A DNA stretch of 64,000 bases from Staphylococcus taiwanensis (GTDB lineage Bacteria > Bacillota > Bacilli > Staphylococcales > Staphylococcaceae). The notes under the pieces are model-generated. The model ran no database searches. It saw only the letters and a program-made list of their open reading frames with translations, and was not told where the DNA came from. Of this stretch, positions 12,178 through 21,042 are shown one piece after another. The stretch covers positions 558,001 to 622,000 of the forward strand of contig CP058667.1 in assembly GCA_020544305.1 (NCBI GenBank). Reading direction: 5' to 3'. The number at the start of each line of letters is the position of its first letter. The stretch's first letter is position 1. A program made the translations under genes and the position numbers.

Positions 12178-12483
12178 ATGAATTTAGAAGAAAAAGCTTA
12201 TGTCGAACAACAAGTTGTAAATCAATCTAGAAAAACAAATATTGCATATTTATTTTGGTTCTTTTTGGGAGGTTTTGGTGCTCATCGATTTTATATGGGT
12301 AAAACAGGATCTGCAATTGCTTTATTATTAGTCTCATTAATTACAGTTTGGTTTACATTGGGTATTCCAACATTTATTTGGGTAGTGATTGATGCATTTT
12401 TAATACCTGGATGGATTAGAGAGGATCAAGAAAGAATACGTCAACAAGTAACTACAGAAGTAAACTTTATGCGTGGAAAATAA
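12178..12483 (+). CDS. TM2 domain membrane protein
   Basis: A 101-residue protein with a TM2 domain. A charged N-terminus of about 20 residues is followed by the segment YLFWFFLGGFGAHRFYMG (about 22-40), in which GGFGAHRFY is the TM2 signature. A second hydrophobic helix (IALLLVSLITVWFTLG) and a third short one ending IDAFLIPGW come next, then a charged tail. It is an inner-membrane protein of unknown function. Start ATG is 8 bases after AGTGAGG. Confidence 0.85.
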   Translation: MNLEEKAYVEQQVVNQSRKTNIAYLFWFFLGGFGAHRFYMGKTGSAIALLLVSLITVWFTLGIPTFIWVVIDAFLIPGWIREDQERIRQQVTTEVNFMRGK

Positions 12484-12485
12484 AT

Positions 12486-12517
12486 AAACAGGGTAGCCGT
12501 TGAGGGCTACCCTGTTT
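12486..12517. terminator. Bidirectional terminator (TM2 / VOC gene)
   Basis: A perfect 13-bp stem AAACAGGGTAGCC / GGCTACCCTGTTT with a 6-base loop lies between convergent genes. Confidence 0.85.
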
Positions 12518-12523
12518 TTGTGA

Positions 12524-13330
12524 TTATCCTGGAACTACGCTTGTATCACTATGAATCGTAATGTCAAAGCCTTCAGGTGATGTGATATTTTCTTCTTTAG
12601 CGTTTGGTTTATATATATCAAAGTGAACTAAGCCATAAGTGTTCTCATTATCTGTTCTAACTTGATTTGATTGCCACACATTTGTCGCAATATGGTGATG
12701 GTATTTCTGAGTTGACATGAACAATGCTTGAGGGAAATTAGAAATATGTTCTAATCCAATTTGGTCAATATAGAAATTACGGGCTTGACCGATATCATTT
12801 GTTTTAAGATGTAAATGTCCGATTTTACCATCAGCTGGCCATCCTGACCAACCGTCTTCAGTTCGTTGTGCGATTAAATCATCTGCATCTACAGCTAAAG
12901 TGTCCATTTTGACGAAATTACCATCCCATTGCCATTCTTCAGAAGGACGGTCTTGATATACTTCGATACCATTACCTTCAGGATCATTAAAGTATAAAGC
13001 TTCACTTACTAAATGGTCACCGCCTCCAACTGGCACATTCAAGCGACTTGCATGAAATAAGAAGTTCGCTAAATCAGTGCGTGTAGGTAGTAGATATGCA
13101 ATGTGGAATAAGCCTGCTTCGCGGAAACCAGGATGACGTCCATCTTTTAAATAACGTAATGTTAATGTGTGACCATGCGCGCCCACATTAAAGATGACTT
13201 GATGATCATTTTGTTCTTTAATTGAAAATCCAAGAATGTTTGTATAGAAATTTGTCATTTTAGTTAAATCTTCGACATTTAGAGTAATATTAGTAACTTG
13301 AGTTGCTTCAGTTGTATGAAATGAATTCAT
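12524..13330 (-). CDS. VOC family protein, CatE-like extradiol dioxygenase
   Basis: A 268-residue protein made of two vicinal-oxygen-chelate modules: residues about 10-125 (ITLNVEDLTKMTNFYTNILGF ... DPEGNGIEVYQDRP) and about 160-265 (IGHLHLKTNDIGQARNFYIDQIGLE). Overall architecture matches Bacillus CatE/YfiE catechol-2,3-dioxygenases. Candidate metal ligands in the second module are His in GHLHLKT and His in YHHHIATNVW. The usual C-terminal Glu position reads PEGFDITIHSD, so metal binding should be checked. It may detoxify catechols or quinones; that is family-level inference. It is not adjacent to a hydroquinone-responsive regulator. Confidence 0.75.
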   Translation of the reverse strand: MNSFHTTEATQVTNITLNVEDLTKMTNFYTNILGFSIKEQNDHQVIFNVGAHGHTLTLRYLKDGRHPGFREAGLFHIAYLLPTRTDLANFLFHASRLNVPVGGGDHLVSEALYFNDPEGNGIEVYQDRPSEEWQWDGNFVKMDTLAVDADDLIAQRTEDGWSGWPADGKIGHLHLKTNDIGQARNFYIDQIGLEHISNFPQALFMSTQKYHHHIATNVWQSNQVRTDNENTYGLVHFDIYKPNAKEENITSPEGFDITIHSDTSVVPG

Positions 13331-13451
13331 GTATATACGTGCCTCCTAAGATGAGATACTCATCATTATCTATTATTTATATTAAGTATAATAAATATAC
13401 TACTTATTTTGCTAATTAGCAAGATAGTTGTTTGTGATTGATAAAAGCACT

Positions 13452-13514
13452 AAAAAAGCTTTTAGACTTAATCAATAAGACTAACATAAAAGTCCTATTG
13501 TAAATCTAAAAGCT
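13452..13514 (-). terminator. Long hairpin terminator downstream of GNAT gene
   Basis: Read on the minus strand, AGCTTTTAGATTTA / TAAGTCTAAAAGCT encloses a second stem CAATAGGACT / AGTCTTATTG, giving one 58-nt hairpin followed by TTTTTT. It lies in the 244-bp gap between the GNAT gene and the VOC gene. Confidence 0.75.
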
Positions 13515-13574
13515 ATATTAATTGTTACATATGCTAATTTCTAAATAAACTTAAATTAATTGTTATTAAAAAGA

Positions 13575-13856
13575 TTAACCTAAATAGACATCTTGATAGT
13601 CATCATTTTTTTCTAAAACATCTTTTGCGAACGGGCAAGATGCGATAATTTTTAAATTATTTTCACGCGCATGGTTAACAACAGCTTCAACTAATTTTTT
13701 ACCTAAGCCTTGACCACCTAACTCATCTGCGACACCTGTGTGATCAATATCAATTTCATTATTGTCGACTTGTTTAAAAGTAATCACTGCTTGTGCATTA
13801 TTTTCATCTTCACCAACATAAAATTTGTTTGTACCTTGTTTAATTTCTTCAGCCAT
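13575..13856 (-). CDS. Small GNAT-family N-acetyltransferase (YjdJ-type)
   Basis: A 93-residue minimal GNAT protein. The acetyl-CoA pyrophosphate loop is ELGGQGLGKKLVEA (about residues 45-58), preceded by the beta-strand pair EIDIDHTGV. The sequence ends SCPFAKDVLEKNDDYQDVYLG. Closely similar short staphylococcal proteins have been solved structurally and assigned to this subgroup. The substrate is unknown. An AGGAGTGACG site precedes the start. Confidence 0.85.
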   Translation of the reverse strand: MAEEIKQGTNKFYVGEDENNAQAVITFKQVDNNEIDIDHTGVADELGGQGLGKKLVEAVVNHARENNLKIIASCPFAKDVLEKNDDYQDVYLG

Positions 13857-14037
13857 TTAACGTCACTCCTCTAATAATGTCATAGTAGTATATTTCACTT
13901 TTTAAGACATTTAAAACATTCTATAAATTATATTTAGTATGCAATTATTATAGAAATGATATAATCATGAATATTGATTTTTTGCATTATTAAAGATATA
14001 GTTGAGAACGAAATAATTACGCTTTGGAGGGTTCTGT

Positions 14038-15000
14038 GTGAAACGAATTGGGTTAGTCATATTAGTCATGGTCTTGAGTATTACACTGTCAGCATGTAGC
14101 ACAGAACAGTATACACATAAGCAAAAAGAACATGTCTCGACCAAAAATAAGATTAATATTTATACAACTGTATTTGCATTTAAAAGCTTTACTCAACAAA
14201 TAGGCGGTAAATATGTGAATGTTGATACTATTTATCCTCCAGGAGCTGATATGCATACATATGAACCAACGCAAAGAGATATGATTAATATTGCGAAAAG
14301 CGATTTGTTTATTTATTCAAGTGACGATTTAGACCCTGTCGCTAAAAAAATCACACAATCAATGAATAATAATAATATGAAATTAGCAGTAGCTAGCGGA
14401 TTAAATCATAAAGATTTGTTGAAAGAAGATGACGACCATGATGAACACGAGCATGAACATCATGAGGAAGAAGGTAGTCATGACCCACACGTATGGCTAG
14501 ACCCTGTATTAGATAAACAATTTGCGTTAAAAATAAAAAATGATCTCATTAAAAGAGACCCCAAACACAAAATATATTATGAACATAATTATAAAAAGTT
14601 AAATAAAGATTTAAGCACTATAGACCAAGAATTGAAACATATTACTAAGCATCCGAAAAGAGATAAAGTGATTATTTCACATGATTCATTAGGCTATTTA
14701 GCACAACGTTATCACTTTAAACAAGAAGGTGTCAGTGGTATGAATAACGAAGAGCCAAGTCAAAAAGATATTCTGGCACTTATTAAACAAATTAACCAAA
14801 CACATCAACCATATATTTTATATGAACAAAATATCACTTCTAAGATTACAAACGTGATTCGTGATGAAACTAAAGCAGAACCTGTTAGCTTCAACAACTT
14901 ATCGGTATTGTCTAAATCACAAGCTAATGATGATTCATTAACATTCCAATCTATTATGAAGAAAAATGTTAAAGCATTAGACAAAGCGTTGAATCAATAA
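14038..15000 (+). CDS. Zinc ABC transporter substrate-binding lipoprotein (ZnuA/AdcA-like)
   Basis: A 320-residue lipoprotein. The GTG start follows GGAGGG; the signal peptide ends in a lipobox LSAC with the lipidated Cys20. Cluster A-I metal-binding features are His73 (DMHTYEP), an Asp/Glu/His-rich loop at about 131-148, His151 (DPHVWLDP), and a His in ISHDSLGYL. This pattern is typical of Zn(II) receptors. The protein lacks the C-terminal ZinT extension of the roughly 515-residue staphylococcal AdcA, and no permease or ATPase gene is adjacent. It probably delivers zinc to a transporter encoded elsewhere. I could not identify a convincing Zur box. Confidence 0.85.
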   Translation: MKRIGLVILVMVLSITLSACSTEQYTHKQKEHVSTKNKINIYTTVFAFKSFTQQIGGKYVNVDTIYPPGADMHTYEPTQRDMINIAKSDLFIYSSDDLDPVAKKITQSMNNNNMKLAVASGLNHKDLLKEDDDHDEHEHEHHEEEGSHDPHVWLDPVLDKQFALKIKNDLIKRDPKHKIYYEHNYKKLNKDLSTIDQELKHITKHPKRDKVIISHDSLGYLAQRYHFKQEGVSGMNNEEPSQKDILALIKQINQTHQPYILYEQNITSKITNVIRDETKAEPVSFNNLSVLSKSQANDDSLTFQSIMKKNVKALDKALNQ

Positions 15001-15010
15001 CTAATAAAAT

Positions 15011-15044
15011 CCCCAATTCCTTTCAATAGGAATTGGGGGTTTTT
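15011..15044 (+). terminator. Terminator after zinc-binding lipoprotein
   Basis: The stem CCCCAATTCC / GGAATTGGGG with loop TTTCAATA is followed by GTTTTT. It may also stop the convergent aldehyde dehydrogenase transcript. Confidence 0.8.
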
Positions 15045-15052
15045 AGTGACGA

Positions 15053-16480
15053 TTATTCATATCTAATATAGCTTACCGTCGTATTATAATATTCTTCTAA
15101 ACCATGGATACCGTCTGCACCACCAAGTCCAGATTCTCTCCAACCTGCATGATAGCCGTTCACCACTTCTTCAGCTTCACAGTTAGCGTAAACTTCACCG
15201 AACTTCAAGCGTTCTGTTGCATCCATCACTTCTTTTAAATTCTCTGAAAAGATATAAGAAGATAAACCAGCATTTGTGTCATTTGCTGCTTCAATAGCTT
15301 CATCGAAATCACGATAAGTTGTAATTGCTAATACAGGGCCAAAGATTTCTTCTTTAAAGGCACTATCGTCTTTTTTAACATGATCTAAAATCGTAGGCTC
15401 ATAGAAGAAACCATCACGGTCTAATTTATGACCACCTAAGACTAAGTCAGCACCATTTTTAATCGCTTCTTGAACTTTGTCATCAATACTGTCTAATTGA
15501 GTTTGATTGATGATGGCACCATAATCCGTTTTTTCATCAAATGGATCACCAACGTGTAACGCACTCATACGTTGTTTCGCTTTATTTAAAAATTCATTAT
15601 GCACATCTTCATGAACAAAGATTCGTTCTGGACAAGTGCAGACTTGGCCAGCATTATTAATACGAGCTGTTACAATATAATCCACTGCTTTATCTACATT
15701 CGCATGTGGTGTCACTAAGACAGGTGCGTTGCCTCCTAATTCAAGGTTAACTTTTTTTACAGTATCCGCAGCATTCTTATAAACCGCTTTACCGGCACGC
15801 ATACTTCCTGTTAAAGATACGAGTTGAATATCTTTGTGTGTGACTAATTGTGTGCCAACTGTTTCGCCAGTACCTGGCACAATTTGAACTAAACCAGCTG
15901 GAATCGTTGAAGCACGGAATAGTTCAGCTAATTTTAATGTTAATAGAGTTGTTTCTTCACTTGGTTTAATGACAACTGAACAGCCTGTTACCAACGCTGG
16001 AATCACTTTACGCATTAAGACCATAATTGGTGCATTCCAAGGCACGATGCCCGCAGTTACACCAATTGGTTTTTTCGTTAATTGAATCGTTTCGTTGGCT
16101 ACACTATTTTGTAGAACTTCACCTTTATTATGCATACTTAGACTTGTCATATAGTCGATAAATTGCACAGCTTTGTCGATTTCACCTTCAGCTTGTGCTA
16201 ACGTTTTACCTTGTTCTTTAACATACAATTGAGCTAGTTCGTCTTTATTTTTCTCCAATAAAGGGATTAATAATTTTACATGCTCTGCACGTGTAGGCGC
16301 AGGTACTTGTTCCCATTCAAGTTGTGCATGTTTAGATTTTTCGATTGCCTCGTTAACTTCATCCTCTGTTGCGAAAGTAATAGTATCAAATGTTTCACCA
16401 GTGGCTGGATTGATAACGTCCATTGTGTCATTGGATTTACTTTCTACGAATTCATTGTTAATAAATAATTGATTGGTCAT
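15053..16480 (-). CDS. Aldehyde dehydrogenase, lactaldehyde/glycolaldehyde type
   Basis: A 475-residue ALDH. Residues in order: Asn149 (VPWNAP), Glu247 (NLELGGNAP), nucleophile Cys281 in NAGQVCTCPERIFV, then EEIFGPVLA. The doubled-Cys segment is close to that of E. coli lactaldehyde dehydrogenase AldA, so oxidation of small hydroxyaldehydes is the best guess. I start at the ATG at 16480 because GGAGG lies 8 bases upstream. The longer frame (to 16495) would place that GGAGG inside the coding sequence. It is divergent from the MarR gene, with which it shares a 209-bp gap, so MarR control is possible. Confidence 0.85.
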   Translation of the reverse strand: MTNQLFINNEFVESKSNDTMDVINPATGETFDTITFATEDEVNEAIEKSKHAQLEWEQVPAPTRAEHVKLLIPLLEKNKDELAQLYVKEQGKTLAQAEGEIDKAVQFIDYMTSLSMHNKGEVLQNSVANETIQLTKKPIGVTAGIVPWNAPIMVLMRKVIPALVTGCSVVIKPSEETTLLTLKLAELFRASTIPAGLVQIVPGTGETVGTQLVTHKDIQLVSLTGSMRAGKAVYKNAADTVKKVNLELGGNAPVLVTPHANVDKAVDYIVTARINNAGQVCTCPERIFVHEDVHNEFLNKAKQRMSALHVGDPFDEKTDYGAIINQTQLDSIDDKVQEAIKNGADLVLGGHKLDRDGFFYEPTILDHVKKDDSAFKEEIFGPVLAITTYRDFDEAIEAANDTNAGLSSYIFSENLKEVMDATERLKFGEVYANCEAEEVVNGYHAGWRESGLGGADGIHGLEEYYNTTVSYIRYE

Positions 16481-16647
16481 ATGAGACACCTCCAAGATAT
16501 GTATTCCCTTAACCTAATTGATGTATGCTTATTTTTAATTTTTAGGAAAAGTTAAATCAAAGAAAAAAGCATCTCACAAAATGGTAAAAACATAGTAAAA
16601 TACTACTAACAAACTAAAGTTTTGACTTTAAAATTAAAGGTCTATAC

Positions 16648-16673
16648 CATTTGTTTCGAAATCGAAATAAATG
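16648..16673. promoter_or_regulatory. 26-bp near-perfect palindrome, probable MarR operator
   Basis: An inverted repeat centred on TTTCGAAATCGAAA with outer arms CATTT / AAATG; 11 of 12 arm positions are complementary. It ends 16 bases before the marR start, overlapping the expected promoter and ribosome-binding region. Autorepression by the adjacent MarR protein is inferred. A reduced copy of the core (TCGAAATCGA) occurs after the gene at 17158-17167. Confidence 0.7.
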
Positions 16674-16689
16674 AAGAGGAGGTGGAAAA

Positions 16690-17124
16690 ATGGATAGAAC
16701 GACACATTCATTAAAAGCATTTGTTGGTTTAAATCGATCCCTAGATACTTTAGAAAAGATAGTACAACAAGATGTGAAAAATTATGGACTCAATGTCACT
16801 GAGTTTGCAGTGTTAGAACTACTTTATAGTAAAGGTCCACAACCTATACAACGTATTAGGGATAGGGTACTTATTGCGAGTAGCAGTATTTCATATGTTG
16901 TGAGTCAATTAGAGGAAAAAGGGTGGATTATTCGAGCTAAAGATCCAAGTGATAAGCGTGTATTTAATGCCACATTAACTGACAAAGGACAAGCATTTAT
17001 GGCAGAGATATTTCCACAACACGCTGCAACATTAGAACAAGCTTTCTCAGTATTAACAGACGAAGAACTCACTACAATTCAACAAGCGTTCAAAAAATTA
17101 AGTGCACAGTCCACAGAAGTGTAA
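16690..17124 (+). CDS. MarR family transcriptional regulator
   Basis: A 144-residue winged-helix regulator. The N-terminal dimerisation helix (about 5-30) is followed by the helix-turn-helix in [26 protein letters not shown] (about 54-79) and the wing with the MarR-typical [16 protein letters not shown] (about 86-101). No cysteine is present in the DNA-binding half, so the inducer is more likely a ligand than thiol oxidation. It resembles the MhqR/YkvE quinone-responsive subgroup, but that is weak. The 26-bp palindrome upstream suggests autoregulation, and the divergent aldehyde dehydrogenase is a candidate target. RBS is GAGGAGG. Confidence 0.88.
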   Translation: MDRTTHSLKAFVGLNRSLDTLEKIVQQDVKNYGLNVTEFAVLELLYSKGPQPIQRIRDRVLIASSSISYVVSQLEEKGWIIRAKDPSDKRVFNATLTDKGQAFMAEIFPQHAATLEQAFSVLTDEELTTIQQAFKKLSAQSTEV

Positions 17125-17139
17125 ACTGGTGCACTTTTA
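17101..17139 (+). terminator. Terminator overlapping the marR stop
   Basis: AGTGCACAG ... CTGGTGCACT forms a hairpin that includes the last codons of marR and is followed by TTTTATTTAT. Confidence 0.55.
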
Positions 17140-17205
17140 TTTATCACTGAAATTACATCGAAATCGAAATAAAATAGTGACAACGGTTATTTGGAAATGT
17201 ATATA

Positions 17206-17244
17206 AAAAGAAACTTGAGGTCATTTATCTCATAACTTCAAGTT
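17206..17244 (-). terminator. Terminator of the YkvI-family gene
   Basis: On the minus strand AACTTGAAGT / ACCTCAAGTT (one G-U pair) is followed by TCTTTTTAT. Confidence 0.7.
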
Positions 17245-17290
17245 CCATTACGATGAATTGTTTTTTTATAATAAATACAAATCGAGTGTA

Positions 17291-18352
17291 TTATTTAAGT
17301 GAAGTAATATGCTTAAAGCCTTGATATAAAATTGGGATAAGGAGTATGAATCCAAATAATCCCATAATTGGGAAGACTTTTCCGATTAAAGAAATGAAAC
17401 CAATAAATGTACATATAAATGTAATTAAAGCCATCACGACAATGAGTATAAAGTAACCTTTGGAAAAGGGCGCTGTAAATCGTGATGCGAAGGCATACAT
17501 TAAACCAACAATCGTATTATAAATTACTAGAATCATAATTATCGACATCATCGTGCCTAATATGGGTGAAATTTGATGAGCCAATAATAATGTAGGTAAC
17601 GCCACAGATTTAATATGATTGAACTCCGTTACTAAGCCTAAATTAATCATTAATAATAAAAAGGTAATAATGATACCGCCTAATAAACCGCCCCACAACG
17701 CTGACTGACGCTGCTTCAAACGACCGCCCATAACACTTAAAAAGCTAAAAGCAGCTGCAATTTGTAAACTAGCATAATTTAAACCGTCAAACCACCATCC
17801 TAAAGATAGCGTATGACGAAGTTCAGCAAAATGATTGGCAGCCGAAAAATTCAAATCTCCAACTGAAAAATAATAAATAGCAATAATCGTAACTACAATA
17901 ACTAAAAAAGGTGTAACCATCCCTAATACAGTAATTAAACGATCAAACTTTAAAAATAAAGTGACTAAGATTAAAAGAACGAGTAGTAATGAACTTAACC
18001 AATATGGTAGACCGAAACTTTCTCGAATGGTAGAAGCACCACCAGCTGTCATAATGATCGCTAATGAAAATAGAAAAATAGTCAAAATAATATCAAAGAT
18101 ACGTGCGATAATTGGATGTAAATAATAATGAATTGACTCAGAATGATTATGAGACTTTAAAGTAAAGCCTGTATTTAAAACAAATATCCCACCTAATGTG
18201 ACAATGGTTCCAGTTATTATAATACCAGGAACACTGTAACTTCCATTACTAGTGAAAAATTGGAAAATTTCTTGTCCAGTCGCAAAGCCAGCACCCACTA
18301 CAACACCGACGAACGCGAACGCAACCATAATGGCTTCCTTAAAAAGACGCAC
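17291..18352 (-). CDS. YkvI-family integral membrane protein
   Basis: About 353 residues with roughly ten hydrophobic segments. The first helix carries FAFVGVVVGAGFATGQEIFQFF, the signature of the YkvI family, which is distantly related to amino-acid/sodium symporters with a LeuT-like fold. The substrate is unknown. I place the start at the GTG at 18352 because AAAGGG is 9 bases upstream; a TTG at 18370 in the same frame has no ribosome binding site. The 227-bp divergent gap to the antiporter gene carries both promoters. Confidence 0.8.
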   Translation of the reverse strand: MRLFKEAIMVAFAFVGVVVGAGFATGQEIFQFFTSNGSYSVPGIIITGTIVTLGGIFVLNTGFTLKSHNHSESIHYYLHPIIARIFDIILTIFLFSLAIIMTAGGASTIRESFGLPYWLSSLLLVLLILVTLFLKFDRLITVLGMVTPFLVIVVTIIAIYYFSVGDLNFSAANHFAELRHTLSLGWWFDGLNYASLQIAAAFSFLSVMGGRLKQRQSALWGGLLGGIIITFLLLMINLGLVTEFNHIKSVALPTLLLAHQISPILGTMMSIIMILVIYNTIVGLMYAFASRFTAPFSKGYFILIVVMALITFICTFIGFISLIGKVFPIMGLFGFILLIPILYQGFKHITSLK

Positions 18353-18579
18353 GATAAAAAACCCTTTCAATTAATAAATATCTTTATGTAAAACGCAATT
18401 ATCTATTTTAGACGAAACTAGACCAGAAATAAATAGGAAAGTTTACTCGAAGTGAACATTGTGTGTCCGAAGTGGTCATTAACAGAATGATTAAAGAATA
18501 GTAATGCAGACTTAAACAAAGTTTGATAGTATTACACAGTATTATAAAAAACTTGAAATTAGTTGAGGAAGGTGTAGGT

Positions 18580-20361
18580 ATGTCTATAGATTTACCTGTC
18601 ATGTTAATCATTGTCCTGTTTTTAGCATTAGGCATATTCAGTCAATGGTTAGCGACACAAATTAAATGGCCATCGATTGTCGTCATGTCAATTGTTGGTT
18701 TATTAATAGGGCCCATACTTGGATTGGTCAATCCACAAGATACATTAGGTTCGGAAGTATTTAGTCCTATCGTTTCATTAGCTGTGGCAGTTATTCTTTT
18801 TGAAGGTAGCAGTAACTTAGATTTTCGTGAATTAAAAGGGATATCTAAAGCAGTGATTCGTATTATTACTATAGGCGCAGCTATCGCATGGGTACTAGGT
18901 GCCATTGCATTACATAAGATTTTAGATTTTCCAATAGCAGTGTCAATTGTGATGGGTGGTCTCTTCTTAATTACAGGACCAACGGTAATTCAACCACTCT
19001 TGAAACAAGCGAAAGTGCGGAAGAGCGTGGATTCGATTCTTCGTTGGGAAAGTATTATTTTAGACCCAATTGGACCCATTCTTGCATTAACCGCATTTTA
19101 TATTTATCAAATTATTGAACAGGGTATCGGTTTCGAAGTCATCCTACTCTTTATTTTGAAAATCATCGCAACAGCCGTTATCGGATTTGGGGCATCATTC
19201 ATTTTCAACGGTTTGATTCAACGCGACTTTATCCCGCAAAATTTAATGCCATCGATTCAATTAGTCTTTATCTTGTTGGTATTTAGTATTTGTGACCAAA
19301 TATTACAAGAATCTGGATTATTAGCTGTAACTATTTTCGGCTTAATGATGGCGCGCTATAAACGTCATGATTTAATTTATAAAGAATCTGATCATTTCAT
19401 TGAAAATGCATCATCCATTCTTGTTTCTACCGTGTTCATTTTAATTACGTCATCATTGACGTCATCTGTATTGATGGATGTCTTATCATGGCAATTAGTA
19501 ATCTTTGCCATCGCAATGATCGTATTGGTACGTCCAATTTCTGTTTTATTATCAACAATAGGTACAGAAATTACGAAAAGAGAACGTGCTATCGTGGCAA
19601 TGATGGCACCAAGAGGTATTGTTGTTCTAACAGTAGCCCAATTTTTCGGAGGATTATTCTTAGATGACCACGTTAAAATGGCAAGTTACATCACACCCGT
19701 TACTTTCGGCCTAGTATTTATTACTGTAGTTATTTATGGCTTTAGCTTTACACCGTTGAGTAAGTTATTTGGCATAGCAAGTACCGAACCACCAGGTGTG
19801 ATTATTGTAGGAGAAAGTGAATTCTCATTTCATTTAGGAACGAAATTACGCGAACATGATATTCCAATTATGGTGTTTAATTTATTTGAGAATACATCGG
19901 ATAAAGCAGAAGAACTTGGCTTTGAAGTATTTAAAGGTAATTTATTATCAAGCAGTGATCGTATTTACGCAGATTTAATACGCTATAATAAATGTCTCTT
20001 AATGACCAAATCATTTATATTTAATAGTTTAGCCTTTAATGAATTAGTACCAGAATTTGGTTTGAACAATGTCAGTATGATGCCAGTGTCATTCACAGAT
20101 GACCAAGCACGTAATAACTTAAATGGCCCATTACGTAACCATATTTTATTTGATGAAAATCATAGCCCAAGATGGTTCGACAATACTATCGCAAATAAAA
20201 ATATTATTGAAATTTCAGCTGAAGAATACGATAACATTACCGATAATGACATGATTATTTATCATGTTGATGATAGTAATGTCGTGTCATTTAATAAAAG
20301 TACTAAACCTATACCACAATATGAACATGGCGTATACGGCATCTTAAAAGATGTGTATTAA
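18580..20361 (+). CDS. NhaP/CPA1-type cation:proton antiporter with cytosolic nucleotide-binding-like domain
   Basis: About 593 residues. Residues 1-400 contain some 12 membrane segments with antiporter motifs (EGSSNLDFRELKG in the fourth to fifth segment, LITGPTVIQPLLKQ, IILDPIGPILAL with the conserved Asp, and ARYKRHDLIYKESDHF). The C-terminal part (about 405-593) starts PPGVIIVGESEFSFHLG, resembling the Rossmann portion of RCK/TrkA domains. It should exchange Na+ or K+ for protons at the cytoplasmic membrane. Start ATG at 18580 follows AGGAAGGTG; an in-frame ATG at 18523 lacks a ribosome binding site. Confidence 0.87.
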   Translation: MSIDLPVMLIIVLFLALGIFSQWLATQIKWPSIVVMSIVGLLIGPILGLVNPQDTLGSEVFSPIVSLAVAVILFEGSSNLDFRELKGISKAVIRIITIGAAIAWVLGAIALHKILDFPIAVSIVMGGLFLITGPTVIQPLLKQAKVRKSVDSILRWESIILDPIGPILALTAFYIYQIIEQGIGFEVILLFILKIIATAVIGFGASFIFNGLIQRDFIPQNLMPSIQLVFILLVFSICDQILQESGLLAVTIFGLMMARYKRHDLIYKESDHFIENASSILVSTVFILITSSLTSSVLMDVLSWQLVIFAIAMIVLVRPISVLLSTIGTEITKRERAIVAMMAPRGIVVLTVAQFFGGLFLDDHVKMASYITPVTFGLVFITVVIYGFSFTPLSKLFGIASTEPPGVIIVGESEFSFHLGTKLREHDIPIMVFNLFENTSDKAEELGFEVFKGNLLSSSDRIYADLIRYNKCLLMTKSFIFNSLAFNELVPEFGLNNVSMMPVSFTDDQARNNLNGPLRNHILFDENHSPRWFDNTIANKNIIEISAEEYDNITDNDMIIYHVDDSNVVSFNKSTKPIPQYEHGVYGILKDVY

Positions 20362-20413
20362 ATGACATTACTTTGTTAGAAGGCATTCATTAATGACATA
20401 TATTAATTATAAG

Positions 20414-20440
20414 AACGGTAGGTAACCCTATCGTTTTTTT
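20414..20440 (+). terminator. Terminator after antiporter gene
   Basis: The stem AACGGTAGG / CCTATCGTT (one G-U pair) is followed by a run of seven T's. Confidence 0.8.
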
Positions 20441-20452
20441 AGTATAAAAAAT

Positions 20453-20488
20453 AAACGAATGGCACGGATCTCCTAACCATTCGTTTTA
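20453..20488. terminator. Second hairpin after antiporter gene
   Basis: A perfect 10-bp stem AAACGAATGG / CCATTCGTTT with a 14-base loop marks the left border of the intergenic repeat block. Confidence 0.5.
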
Positions 20489-20519
20489 AATATATAGTTC
20501 TAAAATGTATAAAGGAACT

Positions 20520-21042
20520 TAAGTGTGTAAACACTAAAGTAAGAAATTCTAGACATGAACTACGAATGACGTTGTGTGACGCCTGAGGGAATAGGATGAG
20601 TGTCGAGACCGCGGCTCGACCCAGCCCCCTAGGCAAGCATCACAACAGAATGAGTAAATGTTCATCTAAGAATTTCTTTAGAGGACTACAGGCACGAGCC
20701 TTTCCCACAGGAAAGCGTCGCAACAAAAGAATATTATCCATCTAAGAGCTGCTTTAGAGACGGCACCCCAGGAACGCGAAGCAACTTATGTGAGTATTTA
20801 TCTATCTAAGAACTATTTTACAAGACTGCGGCTCGACCCAGCCCCCTAGGCAAGCATCACAACAGAATGAGTAAATGTTCATCTAAGAATTTCTTTAGAG
20901 GACTACAGGCACGAACCTTTCCCACAGGAAAGCGTCGCAACAAAAGAATATTATCCATCTAAGAGCTGCTTTAGAGACGGCACCCCAGGAACGCGAAGCA
21001 ACTTAAGTGAGTGATTATCTATCTATAATCGCACTTAAAGAA
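20520..21042 (+). repeat. Dispersed intergenic repeat with internal 217-bp tandem duplication
   Basis: The 681-bp gap between the antiporter gene and fbp holds no gene. A repeat begins near 20520 and contains segments such as GACGCCTGAGGGAATAGG, CCAGCCCCCTAGGCAAGC and GACTACAGGCACGAGCC. The block from 20611 recurs at 20828 with a period of 217 bp and only scattered differences, a direct tandem duplication. The same repeat is found inverted at 32335-32640 and as a fragment at 48530-48660. It is richer in G+C than its surroundings. Short apparent ORFs in it are not genes. Confidence 0.85.

Noticed and set aside
20439..20636. Minus-strand ORF of 65 residues
   Set aside because: It is a translation of the dispersed repeat; a comparable ORF appears at 32329-32529 in another copy, with no start signals.
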